A stretch of DNA of 64,000 nt from NCBI RefSeq assembly GCF_038002965.1, contig NZ_JBBOOE010000001.1, positions 3,267,001 to 3,331,000 on the forward strand. The letters are read 5' to 3'. Positions 39,034-47,506 of the stretch are shown here, one piece after another. This stretch comes from Robertmurraya sp. FSL R5-0851. GTDB taxonomy: Bacteria > Bacillota > Bacilli > Bacillales > Cytobacillaceae. A program made the translations under genes and the position numbers. Positions within the stretch are counted from its first letter, which is position 1. The number at the start of each line of letters is the position of its first letter. Under the pieces are notes generated by a model that was not told the origin of the DNA, searched no databases, and saw nothing but the letters and a program-made list of their open reading frames with translations.

Positions 39034-39174
39034 TTAAAATAATCGTTGAATGGAAAGCATACGATCGCGAGTAGCTTCATATTGCTTTTTTGCCATTTCT
39101 GCTCGTTCGTATTCAGCAGCTGACACATTACGTTTTTTAATTGTAACTGTTAAGAATAATATATTCAGGGTCAT
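39034..39174 (-). CDS. yrzI: YrzI family small protein
   Basis: A 46-residue protein beginning MTLNILFLTVTIKKR with a basic, charged tail ending SIQRLF. This matches the YrzI family of small Bacillus proteins, which have a hydrophobic start followed by a charged helix. AAGGAGGTGATAG stands directly before the ATG at 39174. The function is unknown. Two terminator-like hairpins lie just upstream, so its transcript may depend on readthrough or a promoter between them. Confidence 0.85.
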   Translation of the reverse strand: MTLNILFLTVTIKKRNVSAAEYERAEMAKKQYEATRDRMLSIQRLF

Positions 39175-39200
39175 ATCTATCACCTCCTTATTTTGCACAC

Positions 39201-39232
39201 AAAAAAGCCGCAGAGAGCCCCTGCGACTTTTA
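39201..39232 (-). terminator. Hairpin immediately upstream of yrzI
   Basis: AAAGCCGCAG pairs with CTGCGACTTT (one G-U), loop of 7, then TTTTTT on the minus strand. It sits about 30 bases before the yrzI start codon. Confidence 0.75.
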
Positions 39233-39235
39233 GGC

Positions 39236-39275
39236 ATATAAAAAGCCGCAAGAGTACATTCTCCAAGCGGCTTGA
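39236..39275 (-). terminator. Terminator after the 27-residue ORF
   Basis: AAGCCGC (39243-39249) pairs with GCGGCTT (39267-39273), with inner GAG/CTC pairs and TTTTT after it on the minus strand. Confidence 0.75.
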
Positions 39276-39298
39276 AATGGCATAAGTTATGTTCACAT

Positions 39299-39382
39299 TT
39301 ACTTAAGCAATTCATTCCTATTGGTCGAATGCGTGAAATATTTAGTTGTCTTCTTTTCAATAGCTACAGATAATTTAATCAT
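39299..39382 (-). CDS. Tiny ORF, 27 residues
   Basis: MIKLSVAIEKKTTKYFTHST and a NRNELLK end. AAGGAGG lies 9 bases before the ATG. It starts with a pattern similar to YrzI (short hydrophobic start, then lysines). It is followed by a terminator and then by a second terminator before yrzI, so it may be a leader ORF or a separate small gene. Confidence 0.45.
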   Translation of the reverse strand: MIKLSVAIEKKTTKYFTHSTNRNELLK

Positions 39383-39473
39383 TTCACTCGACCTCCTTTT
39401 TAGAAATTATTGCTTACAGTGGTAATTATATCCACTATTACCATTTATGTAAACCCCTTTTTCAAAGATTTTC

Positions 39474-39511
39474 TAAAAAAAAATAGCCCTCAGGCAGGCT
39501 GAGAGCTATCT
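39474..39511 (-). terminator. Terminator after yrhC
   Basis: An 11-bp stem (39483-39493 with 39499-39509, one G-U pair), loop of 5, with a long T run on the minus strand. Confidence 0.88.
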
Positions 39512-39513
39512 TC

Positions 39514-39756
39514 CTATTCATTTATGTCATCAAGCTTTGTTTTTATTTGCTTCGATAAAGTAAAAAAGTAAATAGAACCCGCTAAAAACAGCATAGATGA
39601 GCACATCATCATATATAGATCGATTAGCACTTTTTCACCTGATGGAATGATAACACCTAGGTAAAAGAAGCTGCCTACGGCAAGTAGAACAACCGCAAAC
39701 CTCTTATAGTCAATCATTTTCTCTTCAAGCATTTTCCCTGCATTGCTATCTTTCAC
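39514..39756 (-). CDS. yrhC: YrhC family protein
   Basis: Small membrane protein of about 80 residues with two helices (approximately FAVVLLAVGSFFYLGVII and MMMCSSMLFLAGSIYFF), of the YrhC family. The start is uncertain: GTG at 39756 has AGGTGA before it, and TTG at 39771 and GTG at 39765 are also in frame. In B. subtilis yrhC closes the yrrT-mtnN-mccA-mccB-yrhC operon; here it follows mtnN directly. The function is unknown. Confidence 0.85.
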   Translation of the reverse strand: MKDSNAGKMLEEKMIDYKRFAVVLLAVGSFFYLGVIIPSGEKVLIDLYMMMCSSMLFLAGSIYFFTLSKQIKTKLDDINE

Positions 39757-39853
39757 TATACTCACCTGCAACCTTCTCTTGTTCTATGAAACTACTTTAT
39801 CATAGAACGCTTGGTTAGTGAGGATGTAATTAATAGCAATTTTTCCGGATAGT

Positions 39854-40555
39854 TTAATCAGCCTTTAGCTTCTCAACGATTTTCATAACCAAAGAGGCTG
39901 AATGAAGTGCTGCTTTTTCTAAATATTGTTCGAAGGAAACATCTGATTCTTTCCCAGCGATATCAGACAATGAACGTATAATAACGAATGGAATCCCAAA
40001 TTGATAGGAAACTTGGGCAATTGCAGCTGCTTCCATTTCGACCGCCTGTAAATCAAGAAATTTATCACGGATAGCATCCACACGCTTCGGATCATTCATA
40101 AAAGAATCACCTGTTGCGATTAACCCTTTCACAACTTGCACACTACCAATTTCCTTTGCCGCTGTTTCTGCTATCTCAACAAGCTCGGAATTAGCCTCAA
40201 ACGCTGCAGGAAGCTGTGGTACTTGACCATATTCATATCCAAATGCTGTAACGTCTACATCATGATGGCGAACTTCAGAAGAGATAACAACATCTCCTAC
40301 ATTTAAATCAGGATGAAAGCCTCCAGCTGATCCTGTGTTAATCACATAATCAGGTTTGAATCTATCTAATAGAATCGTTGTGGACATTGCTGCGTTTACT
40401 TTCCCTATTCCTGAGCGCAATAGGATTACCTCAGCCCCATCCATACTACCTGTTGTAAACTCACATCCTGCAATTGTTTGTTGTTCCGGGTTGCTGATTT
40501 TTTCTCGTAATAAAGCTACTTCTTCTTCCATTGCACCAATAATTGCGATTTTCAC
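39854..40555 (-). CDS. mtnN: 5'-methylthioadenosine/S-adenosylhomocysteine nucleosidase
   Basis: MtnN (Pfs) cleaves adenine from methylthioadenosine and S-adenosylhomocysteine, feeding methionine salvage and S-ribosylhomocysteine production. It has 233 residues, a nucleoside phosphorylase fold, starting [13 protein letters not shown] (catalytic Glu12), with [11 protein letters not shown] for substrate contacts and the catalytic Asp in SLSDIAG. The start is GTG with GAGAGAGG upstream. It is followed by yrhC and preceded by yrrS; yrrT, mccA and mccB are absent from this position. Confidence 0.96.
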   Translation of the reverse strand: MKIAIIGAMEEEVALLREKISNPEQQTIAGCEFTTGSMDGAEVILLRSGIGKVNAAMSTTILLDRFKPDYVINTGSAGGFHPDLNVGDVVISSEVRHHDVDVTAFGYEYGQVPQLPAAFEANSELVEIAETAAKEIGSVQVVKGLIATGDSFMNDPKRVDAIRDKFLDLQAVEMEAAAIAQVSYQFGIPFVIIRSLSDIAGKESDVSFEQYLEKAALHSASLVMKIVEKLKAD

Positions 40556-40579
40556 TTATAAAGACCTCTCTCTATTGTT

Positions 40580-41242
40580 TTATTCGATCGACGCTAGTTC
40601 TTCCACTAATGTAGGCTTCCAACCTTCCCCATCCACCCACTCAATGGAAACACGATAAATTTGGGTTCTGTCCTTTGAAAAGACGGTTCCTTTTGATTTA
40701 TTATGACCATCATTTCCAAGGAACTTGATCGTCATATTATCCTCTGACAACCCAGTGGCATATTCAATGGCAGAAACCATTTCATCCCAATCCACACCAC
40801 TATACACGCTTGTATGTTCACCTGTTTGGCTCGTTCCGACTGGCTCCCAATTTGGGTTAACAATGGTTCTAACTACATTAGAATCCGCGCCGCCTTCTGT
40901 CACAATTGTTTCTTCGTTATCATTAGAGCTAGCTTCCTCGCTCGACTCTTCACTTAAGGACGAAGAGTCTGAAGACGAATCTCCCTCATCCATTTCTGAG
41001 TCAGCTCCTTCTGTTACTTCCTCCGAAGACTCTTCTTCTTCATTCACATCATTTGAAGCTTCTATACTTTGTTCCTGCTCTTTTTCTGTCGTAGCTTTAT
41101 CATCGTTTCCTAAAAAAATCACTCCGGAAACAACAATAATTAAAACCAATACTATTCCAATGAGACCATTTAAAATCAGATTTGTTTTACGACGCTTCGA
41201 CCTTTGATTAAATCTTGATTGCTGAAAATCATCTTGCATCAT
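40580..41242 (-). CDS. yrrS: YrrS family protein (DUF1510)
   Basis: Single-pass membrane protein of 220 residues. The basic N-terminus precedes one helix (about 24-46), then a very acidic Ser/Glu-rich linker (about 50-110) and a C-terminal DUF1510 domain (about 120-215) with NPNWEPVGTSQ and GWKPTLVEE. GGAGGTTCGT precedes the start. It is transcribed after pbpI, as in B. subtilis where the pair is conserved; a role in cell wall or sporulation is likely but not known. Confidence 0.9.
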   Translation of the reverse strand: MMQDDFQQSRFNQRSKRRKTNLILNGLIGIVLVLIIVVSGVIFLGNDDKATTEKEQEQSIEASNDVNEEEESSEEVTEGADSEMDEGDSSSDSSSLSEESSEEASSNDNEETIVTEGGADSNVVRTIVNPNWEPVGTSQTGEHTSVYSGVDWDEMVSAIEYATGLSEDNMTIKFLGNDGHNKSKGTVFSKDRTQIYRVSIEWVDGEGWKPTLVEELASIE

Positions 41243-41346
41243 ACGAACCTCCTAGACCTCTTTTGAATATCCTTTTAAGAGCGAACTCGCTATACATTCT
41301 ACCACTTTACTAGAAATTCGAAAAGGACAATCACGTTACAAATACA

Positions 41347-43125
41347 TTAACGTTTCGACAGAGGCTCATTATGATCCAAGTTATATACGTTTTTAACCAT
41401 ATCAGCAAATAATCCGTTCACTCCTCCTTCATCCCCATAAACCCCTAAATTTACCGTTACTAGAGCGTATCTAGGGTTATCGTATGGAAAATAACCAGCA
41501 AACCATTTATTATGCAATTGTTTCTCCTCTTTAAAGATTCCCGTTTCAGCTGTTCCTGACTTCCCAGCAACCTCATATGGCAGCTCTTGAAACCATCTTC
41601 CCGTTCCATTTTCATTTACAACCACTTCACGCAATAATTTTTGAAGCTTCATTGCGGTATAAGGAGAAATAGATTCACCAGGCAGAGCTTGCTTTTCGAA
41701 TGGTAGTAGGGAGTTCCCGTTTTTGTATTCCACTTCTGAAACCACTCTGACACTCTCTCTGACGCCACCTTTGGCAATTGTCCCCATCATATTGGCAACG
41801 GCCAATGGTGTGGCACGAACCTCATGCTGACCGATACCTGTCAAAGCAACAAAATTCTTATCATTTTTAGCATCTTCTGATAAAAACACACGGCCCTTTT
41901 GTTCTTCTTGAAGTTGCCTAAAATTAGAGAAATGATAGATATCACCATTCCATCCAACAGAACCGACAAGAGATAATTTATTTGCATACTCCTCAAGTAT
42001 ATTGGGATCAATTTCCTTTAATTCTTTTGCAATCGTTCCAAAAGTATTGTTACAGCTCCTTGCAAAGCTATCCGTAAAGTTTAACATTCCATGATCATAC
42101 ACTAAGTCAGGTTGTCCATTAATTTTTTTACTACAATCATACATTTGAGTGGGGTTGTCTAGTTCAAAGTCAATGGCGGCTCCAGCCACTACCGTTTTAA
42201 AAACAGACCCAACAATTTGCTCAGAAATCATCATGTTCTTCAGACCACTCGAAGCATCTTCAAACGGCTTTTCCTTGTTGATAGTGGGTCTTGATACCAT
42301 GGCAAGGACAGAATTCGTCTCTAAGTCTAAAAGCACAAGTCCCCCTTTACTTATTTGGTATTGATCAACTAAATTTTCAGCCATTTCCTGAATGTCTTTA
42401 TCTATCGTTGTTTTAATATTAACCGGATAAAAAGGATTGGCTGGTTCGACATATTTCACATCAATCCCAAACAGTGGCCCACCCTTTGCATCAACATGGT
42501 AGATAAGCTTGGAATTCCCATCAGGAAGCAAAAATTCATCAAAGCTTTTTTCTAATCCGGTTAACCCAATCACGGTCTGTTCTAGCAAGTCTTTCTCAGG
42601 GTATCGTTTTTGTAATTCAACTGTATTTTGTCCCGTAATACCAATAAGTTGCTCAGCTGGATACTCATTTAGCGAATATTTCCTCTCTACAGCAAACACT
42701 CCTGGTATTTTCAGAGCATTAATTTGCTCCATTTGTGCATCTGTTAGTTTCAGCGGATTTGGATCACCATAAGCAAATGGGTCTTCCGCTTGCTTCACTC
42801 TGTATATAATTGATTCCACAGGTACATTTATAATGTCTGCGACCTGTTCACTATCCCACTCCATATTCTTCAAAAAAGGAAAAAGAATGAGGACCGGAAT
42901 CTTACGGTGAACAAGTGACTCTCCATTGCGATCAAGAAACCCTCCTCGCCCATTATCAATCACCATTTGCTGTGAGCGTTGAACGACACTTGCTTCAAGA
43001 AGATTAATGTTATGATTTGTAAAGTTTTCTGTTGATACGAGCTGTACTTGAACAAGTCTTCCTATTAAGAGACTAATTACTGTTATACAAATAATTAACC
43101 ATACCACTGCCCGTTTTCTCCACAT
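41347..43125 (-). CDS. pbpI: Class B penicillin-binding protein PbpI
   Basis: Transpeptidase that cross-links peptidoglycan, 592 residues. It has an N-terminal membrane anchor (about 8-30), a dimerisation domain and a transpeptidase domain with the active-site SVFK (SxxK), SCN in SFARSCNNTFG and KSGTAE motifs. A TTG at 43143 is in frame, but GAGGTG fits the ATG at 43125. Its Shine-Dalgarno sequence lies in the 3' arm of the greA terminator hairpin. It is homologous to YrrR/PbpI of B. subtilis. Confidence 0.93.
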   Translation of the reverse strand: MWRKRAVVWLIICITVISLLIGRLVQVQLVSTENFTNHNINLLEASVVQRSQQMVIDNGRGGFLDRNGESLVHRKIPVLILFPFLKNMEWDSEQVADIINVPVESIIYRVKQAEDPFAYGDPNPLKLTDAQMEQINALKIPGVFAVERKYSLNEYPAEQLIGITGQNTVELQKRYPEKDLLEQTVIGLTGLEKSFDEFLLPDGNSKLIYHVDAKGGPLFGIDVKYVEPANPFYPVNIKTTIDKDIQEMAENLVDQYQISKGGLVLLDLETNSVLAMVSRPTINKEKPFEDASSGLKNMMISEQIVGSVFKTVVAGAAIDFELDNPTQMYDCSKKINGQPDLVYDHGMLNFTDSFARSCNNTFGTIAKELKEIDPNILEEYANKLSLVGSVGWNGDIYHFSNFRQLQEEQKGRVFLSEDAKNDKNFVALTGIGQHEVRATPLAVANMMGTIAKGGVRESVRVVSEVEYKNGNSLLPFEKQALPGESISPYTAMKLQKLLREVVVNENGTGRWFQELPYEVAGKSGTAETGIFKEEKQLHNKWFAGYFPYDNPRYALVTVNLGVYGDEGGVNGLFADMVKNVYNLDHNEPLSKR

Positions 43126-43130
43126 AAAAA

Positions 43131-43159
43131 AACACCTCGTCAAAAGTGTTGACGAGGTT
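43131..43159 (-). terminator. Terminator after greA, overlapping the pbpI ribosome binding site
   Basis: CCTCGTC (read on minus from 43157-43151) pairs with GACGAGG (43141-43135), loop of 9, followed by TGTTTTTTT. The second arm contains the GAGG that serves pbpI, whose ATG begins ten bases downstream of the stem. Confidence 0.85.
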
Positions 43160-43177
43160 TTCTTATTTCAAACCAAT

Positions 43178-43654
43178 TTACTTAATATTTGTAATACGCA
43201 CATTCATTTCTCCACCTGGAGTTTGAACCGTTACTTCGTCTCCAACCTTCTTACCCATCAAGCTTTTCGCAATAGGTGAATCGTTTGAGATTTTACCTTC
43301 AAACGGATCTGCTTCTGCACTTCCAACGATCGAATACGTTTCCTCGTCGCCTCCTGGAAGCTCAATAAACGTAACAGAACGGCCTAAAGCGACCGCATCG
43401 GTAGCTAGCTCATCCTCTTTAATAATCTTTGCGTTTCTTATCATATTTTCAAGCGTTGTTATACGACCTTCAACAAATGCTTGTTCTTCTTTAGCTGAAT
43501 CATACTCTGAGTTCTCAGATAAGTCTCCGAAGCTTCGAGCAATTTTAATACGCTCTACGACTTCTTTACGTTTTACTGATTTTAAATGTTCTAATTCTTG
43601 CTCTAATTTTTCTTTACCAGCTAAAGTCATCGGGAAAACCTTTTCTGTAGCCAA
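43178..43654 (-). CDS. greA: Transcription elongation factor GreA
   Basis: GreA inserts into the RNA polymerase secondary channel and stimulates cleavage of backtracked RNA. It has 158 residues: an N-terminal coiled coil with the acidic tip region in [18 protein letters not shown] (about 43-60) and a C-terminal FKBP-like domain. It lies between udk and pbpI, as in B. subtilis, and ends at a terminator. Confidence 0.97.
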   Translation of the reverse strand: MATEKVFPMTLAGKEKLEQELEHLKSVKRKEVVERIKIARSFGDLSENSEYDSAKEEQAFVEGRITTLENMIRNAKIIKEDELATDAVALGRSVTFIELPGGDEETYSIVGSAEADPFEGKISNDSPIAKSLMGKKVGDEVTVQTPGGEMNVRITNIK

Positions 43655-43740
43655 AACCCTTCACTCCTTCTAGTTTCACAACCCCCAAATAGATTGTGTA
43701 TTTTTCTTATGTAGATATTTCTAACGGTAAATGCATAGGA

Positions 43741-43765
43741 GCGCGTCCTTATGAAAAGGGCGCGC
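43741..43765. repeat. GC-rich hairpin between udk and greA
   Basis: GCGCGTCCTT (43741-43750) pairs with AAGGGCGCGC (43756-43765), loop of 5, ten pairs with one G-U. There is no T run on either side, so it is not a standard terminator. Confidence 0.6.
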
Positions 43766-43823
43766 ATGAAACGTCCACCTGGACTTATTTTGGGAAACAT
43801 TTGCATTACTGCTTTTTATTGTT

Positions 43824-44459
43824 TCATAAAAATGATTTTTGTTCAAGAATTGTTTGAATTTTTGTGACCATCAAATCAATTGCCACAAAATTATGGCCAC
43901 CTTCTGGAATAATAATATCTGCATAGCGTTTCGTTGGTTCAATAAATTGATTATGCATTGGGCGCACCACATTTACATACTGGTCAATGACTGAATCCAT
44001 TGAGCGCTCACGTTCTTTTATATCTCTTACCAATCGTCTAATAATACGAAGGTCCGCATCTGTATCTACATATAACTTAATATCCATTAAGTTACGAAGT
44101 CTTTCATCTTCTAATATGAGGATTCCTTCAAGGATAATTACATCCTTAGGCTCCACATGGATGACATCACTTGAACGGGTATGAACACTGTAGTCATACA
44201 CAGGCTTCTCAATCGCTTCGTAGCTGAGAAGACTCTCAATATGCTCAATCAGTAAGTCATTGTCAAATGCTAATGGATGATCATAATTTGTCTTTAGACG
44301 CTCTTCGAAAGGTAAATGTGACTGGTCTTTATAATAAAAATCTTGCTCGAGCATTAAAATCGAATGCCCTTTAAATGTCTCGTAAATCGATTTTGTTACA
44401 CTCGTTTTCCCGGAGCCGGACCCACCGGCTACACCAATAACAACGGGTTTGCGTTTCAT
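43824..44459 (-). CDS. udk: Uridine kinase
   Basis: Udk phosphorylates uridine and cytidine in pyrimidine salvage. It has 211 residues with the P-loop GGSGSGKTS (about 12-20) and the substrate-binding DYSVHTRS region. It follows the trhP2 gene by 6 bases in the conserved udk-trhP gene string. The distance to greA downstream is 169 bases. Confidence 0.97.
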   Translation of the reverse strand: MKRKPVVIGVAGGSGSGKTSVTKSIYETFKGHSILMLEQDFYYKDQSHLPFEERLKTNYDHPLAFDNDLLIEHIESLLSYEAIEKPVYDYSVHTRSSDVIHVEPKDVIILEGILILEDERLRNLMDIKLYVDTDADLRIIRRLVRDIKERERSMDSVIDQYVNVVRPMHNQFIEPTKRYADIIIPEGGHNFVAIDLMVTKIQTILEQKSFL

Positions 44460-44465
44460 GCTAGT

Positions 44466-45737
44466 TTAAATCTCCTTCCGCATCATGTTGTTCGGGTAAA
44501 CCGGTTTGTCTAATTTGAACTTTACAATTTGCATTGGATGTCTTGCTGTATCCAGCTCATTGCCATCCTCATCCCAAATTTTTTCAACAACAGTTGTAAA
44601 GTTCTCAATTTCAGGTCCAAAAAACTCTACTTCTTGACCAGGTTTAAAGTAGTTGCGCTGCTGAAGTGTGACCATTTGATTTTCAGCATCATAGTCTAAC
44701 ACCAATCCAGCAAAGTCAAAAGTTGTCTTTTTGCTATGATTTCCAAACATCTGCTCTTTATACCCAGGAATTCCTTCAAAGAATGCAGGAGCCGTATCAC
44801 GGTTTGCACATTTATCAAGTTCTTCTAACCATTCTTTTTGGATAACAAAGTTCTCTGGGTCCGCACAATAAGCATCAATTACTTTACGGTACACACTAAC
44901 TACTGTTGCCACATAGTGAATGGACTTCATACGACCTTCAATTTTCAAACTATCAATGCCAAGCTCAATCATTTGTGGAATTGACTCAATTAGCTTAAGA
45001 TCCTTAGGGCTCATTGCAAATGGTGCATCACCTTCGCTAAATTGAGCGACTTCATCTTGTTGGTCAAGCTGATACAAGTCATAATCCCATCGGCAAGACT
45101 GGCAGCATCCACCGCGGTTTGAGTCACGAGCGGTCATATGATTACTTAATGTACAGCGTCCAGAGTACGCGATACACATTGCACCATGGATGAATGTTTC
45201 AATTTCGATATCGACTTTCTCTTTCATTTCTCTTATTTCTTCCGCACTAGTTTCACGTGCAAGTACCACACGCTCTAATCCTTCTTCCTTCCAGAATTGG
45301 ACTGCTTTCCAATTGGATAAAGATTGTTGTGTACTTAAATGCACCTCAATTTCAGGTGCTAATCGACGACATGTTTCTATGATAAGAGGATCAGCAACAA
45401 TAATACCTGCAATACCTGCCTCTTTTAACCCAAGAATATAATCTTCTAATCCATCTATATTTTCATTATGAGCAAAAATATTTGTTGTTACATAGATCTT
45501 CGCACCATATTTTTTAGCAAACTCTACTCCCTCTTTCATTTCATCAAAAGTAAAGTTCCCTGCGTTTGAGCGAAGTCCGTATTCTTGTCCACCGATAAAT
45601 ACAGCATCTGCCCCGTATTGGACAGCAATTTTTAGTTTCTCAAGATTCCCAGCAGGTGCAAGTAATTCTGGTTTTTTTACTATTACTCGCTTTCCATTCA
45701 CAATCTGTGAGATTTTATCGTTTACTACGATAGACAT
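44466..45737 (-). CDS. trhP2: Peptidase U32 family tRNA hydroxylation protein P2 (YrrO)
   Basis: U32-family protein of 423 residues, required with TrhP1 for prephenate-dependent hydroxylation of U34 to ho5U in tRNAs. It has a TIM-barrel-like domain starting KPELLAPAGNLEKLK, a likely iron-sulfur site among the conserved cysteines CIAYSGRC, CCQSCRW and a C-terminal beta domain. The older annotation as a collagenase-like protease is probably wrong for this family. AAGGAGGG precedes the ATG. It is followed by udk. Confidence 0.92.
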   Translation of the reverse strand: MSIVVNDKISQIVNGKRVIVKKPELLAPAGNLEKLKIAVQYGADAVFIGGQEYGLRSNAGNFTFDEMKEGVEFAKKYGAKIYVTTNIFAHNENIDGLEDYILGLKEAGIAGIIVADPLIIETCRRLAPEIEVHLSTQQSLSNWKAVQFWKEEGLERVVLARETSAEEIREMKEKVDIEIETFIHGAMCIAYSGRCTLSNHMTARDSNRGGCCQSCRWDYDLYQLDQQDEVAQFSEGDAPFAMSPKDLKLIESIPQMIELGIDSLKIEGRMKSIHYVATVVSVYRKVIDAYCADPENFVIQKEWLEELDKCANRDTAPAFFEGIPGYKEQMFGNHSKKTTFDFAGLVLDYDAENQMVTLQQRNYFKPGQEVEFFGPEIENFTTVVEKIWDEDGNELDTARHPMQIVKFKLDKPVYPNNMMRKEI

Positions 45738-45765
45738 CTTTTTCCCTCCTTAACACATGTTTTTA

Positions 45766-46695
45766 TTAATAAACGGTCTCTTTGAAGAAAAATCCAGTAT
45801 CTAAAGGACGATTCTTTGGTTGAATCTCTTCTACTTCCTGTAATAAGTCATCCTTTACTTCTTCGTACTGATCAGGATTTTCTGCACATAGATCAATTGC
45901 TTTTCGATATAGTTCTGTTACTTTTAGAATGTATTCTGATGTTTGCAAAATACCATCAATCTTAAGAGAATCAACTTCTGCTTCAATAAGCTCTGTTAAC
46001 TCATCAATCATACACATGTCATTTGGACTCATAATATGTGTGCCGTTCGCATCTTCAAAAATTGGATATTTATTTTCTCTTTCCTTATCGTGAAGGAACA
46101 TGTTGGCATTTTGAGCACGGTTTTCTACCACTAGTGCTTTTCCTTGGTACTCATAATAATTCCCCAAGAGTGAACGCTTAGACTGGAACATGGCGGTCAT
46201 CCCGTGGACTTGTACCTCAATCTCCACCTCGGCATGCTCTTTCATTTCTACAATCGCATCCATATTGATTTCTCTGGCAAGGACAGAGCGCTTAGCCCCT
46301 TTTCTACCCCAATAATTACATGTATACCAGTTCGTGGCAGTTGTTTCTGTATTCCAATGAAGCGGTAAATCAGGTGCAGCTTCTTTTGCTACCATTAAAA
46401 CCGCTGGATCACCGAAAATGATTGCATCTACGTTTGCTTCTTTTACAAATCTTACATAATCATATAATGCTTCAATGCTTTCATTGTGGAAGATCGCATT
46501 CATCGCTACATACACTTTTTTCTGAAAAGAATGGGCAATTTCTACGGCCTTCTTTACATCTTCTCTTGAAAATTCTCCAGCCAAACGAAGACCAAATCGT
46601 TCCTCTCCGATTACAAGAGCATCCGCTCCAACTTTACATAATGCTTCTATATCTTTAATCGTCTTAGGTGTAACTAATAGTTCTGGTTTTTTCAT
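45766..46695 (-). CDS. trhP1: Peptidase U32 family tRNA hydroxylation protein P1 (YrrN)
   Basis: Shorter U32-family paralogue of 309 residues, with PELLVTPKTIKDIEALC at its start in place of the APAG motif. It lacks most of the cysteine cluster seen in TrhP2, so it is probably a partner subunit. In B. subtilis YrrN and YrrO act together in forming ho5U34. It sits 7 bases after trmR and 28 bases before trhP2 in one operon. Confidence 0.9.
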   Translation of the reverse strand: MKKPELLVTPKTIKDIEALCKVGADALVIGEERFGLRLAGEFSREDVKKAVEIAHSFQKKVYVAMNAIFHNESIEALYDYVRFVKEANVDAIIFGDPAVLMVAKEAAPDLPLHWNTETTATNWYTCNYWGRKGAKRSVLAREINMDAIVEMKEHAEVEIEVQVHGMTAMFQSKRSLLGNYYEYQGKALVVENRAQNANMFLHDKERENKYPIFEDANGTHIMSPNDMCMIDELTELIEAEVDSLKIDGILQTSEYILKVTELYRKAIDLCAENPDQYEEVKDDLLQEVEEIQPKNRPLDTGFFFKETVY

Positions 46696-46702
46696 GATCT
46701 CT

Positions 46703-47341
46703 TCACCTCTTTTTACTAATTGCTACTCCATCGCCTACAGGAATAATGACCGAATCGTATTCTCCATGTTCCATTAGCCATTTGTTAAAATCTTTAATTT
46801 TTGAAACCATACTTCTTACTCGTTTACTCTCAATTGTATCCTCACAGACTAGTCCTTTAAACAGAACGTTGTCAGTTATGATGATCCCTTTGTCACCTAA
46901 ATACTTTGAATATATTTCAAAGAACTTCGTATATTGCCCTTTAGCTGCATCGATAAAAATGGCATCGAATAAACCAAATTTTTCTATTAGTGATTCTACT
47001 TCTAGCGCATCACCTTTGATAATCGAAATTTGGTGTTCTTTGTTTGCACGTTTAATAAAATCCTCAGCGACCGTATAGCGCTCACTGTCCCGTTCAATGG
47101 TGACGATGTTCGTTTCTGGAAGAACAGTCGCCATTCGTAAGGCAGAATATCCAATAGCAGTACCAACCTCTAAAATCTGTTTCGGTTGGGCAATCCTTAG
47201 TATTTGGAGTATCGTTTCGATTCCTGACAGTTCCATGATAGGAACTTGATGAGTTTTCGCGTATTGCTCCATTTCTTCGAATAAATCCGATCTATTTTGA
47301 ATGAGCTCTTCTATATAAGAATGCAGCTTCTCCGTTTCCAA
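46703..47341 (-). CDS. trmR: tRNA 5-hydroxyuridine methyltransferase TrmR
   Basis: Class I O-methyltransferase of 212 residues that completes 5-methoxyuridine (mo5U34) from ho5U34 in B. subtilis. The SAM-binding motif is VGTAIGYSALRMA (about 56-68), with the metal-binding FIDAAKGQY (about 132-140). It is the first gene before trhP1 and trhP2, so hydroxylation and methylation enzymes are encoded together. A long hairpin separates it from mltG. Confidence 0.93.
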   Translation of the reverse strand: METEKLHSYIEELIQNRSDLFEEMEQYAKTHQVPIMELSGIETILQILRIAQPKQILEVGTAIGYSALRMATVLPETNIVTIERDSERYTVAEDFIKRANKEHQISIIKGDALEVESLIEKFGLFDAIFIDAAKGQYTKFFEIYSKYLGDKGIIITDNVLFKGLVCEDTIESKRVRSMVSKIKDFNKWLMEHGEYDSVIIPVGDGVAISKKR

Positions 47342-47370
47342 GCTGCGTCACCTCTTTTGTTTAGACATGA

Positions 47371-47444
47371 AAAAATAGCGTTCACAGCAATTCACAGGGA
47401 TTCAGCACAGCTAAATATGGTCTTCTGTGGTTGACGCTATTTAA
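47371..47444 (-). terminator. Long terminator hairpin between mltG and trmR
   Basis: AAATAGCGT (47373-47381) pairs with ACGCTATTT (47434-47442). An inner CACAG/CTGTG stem (47406-47410 with 47425-47429) lies within the 52-base interior. On the minus strand the outer stem is followed by TTTTTTC. Confidence 0.7.
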
Positions 47445-47506
47445 AAACACTTGAACTATTCTATCATAATAGAAGGAGAAATGCGAACATTTCTCCTTGA
47501 AACAGA

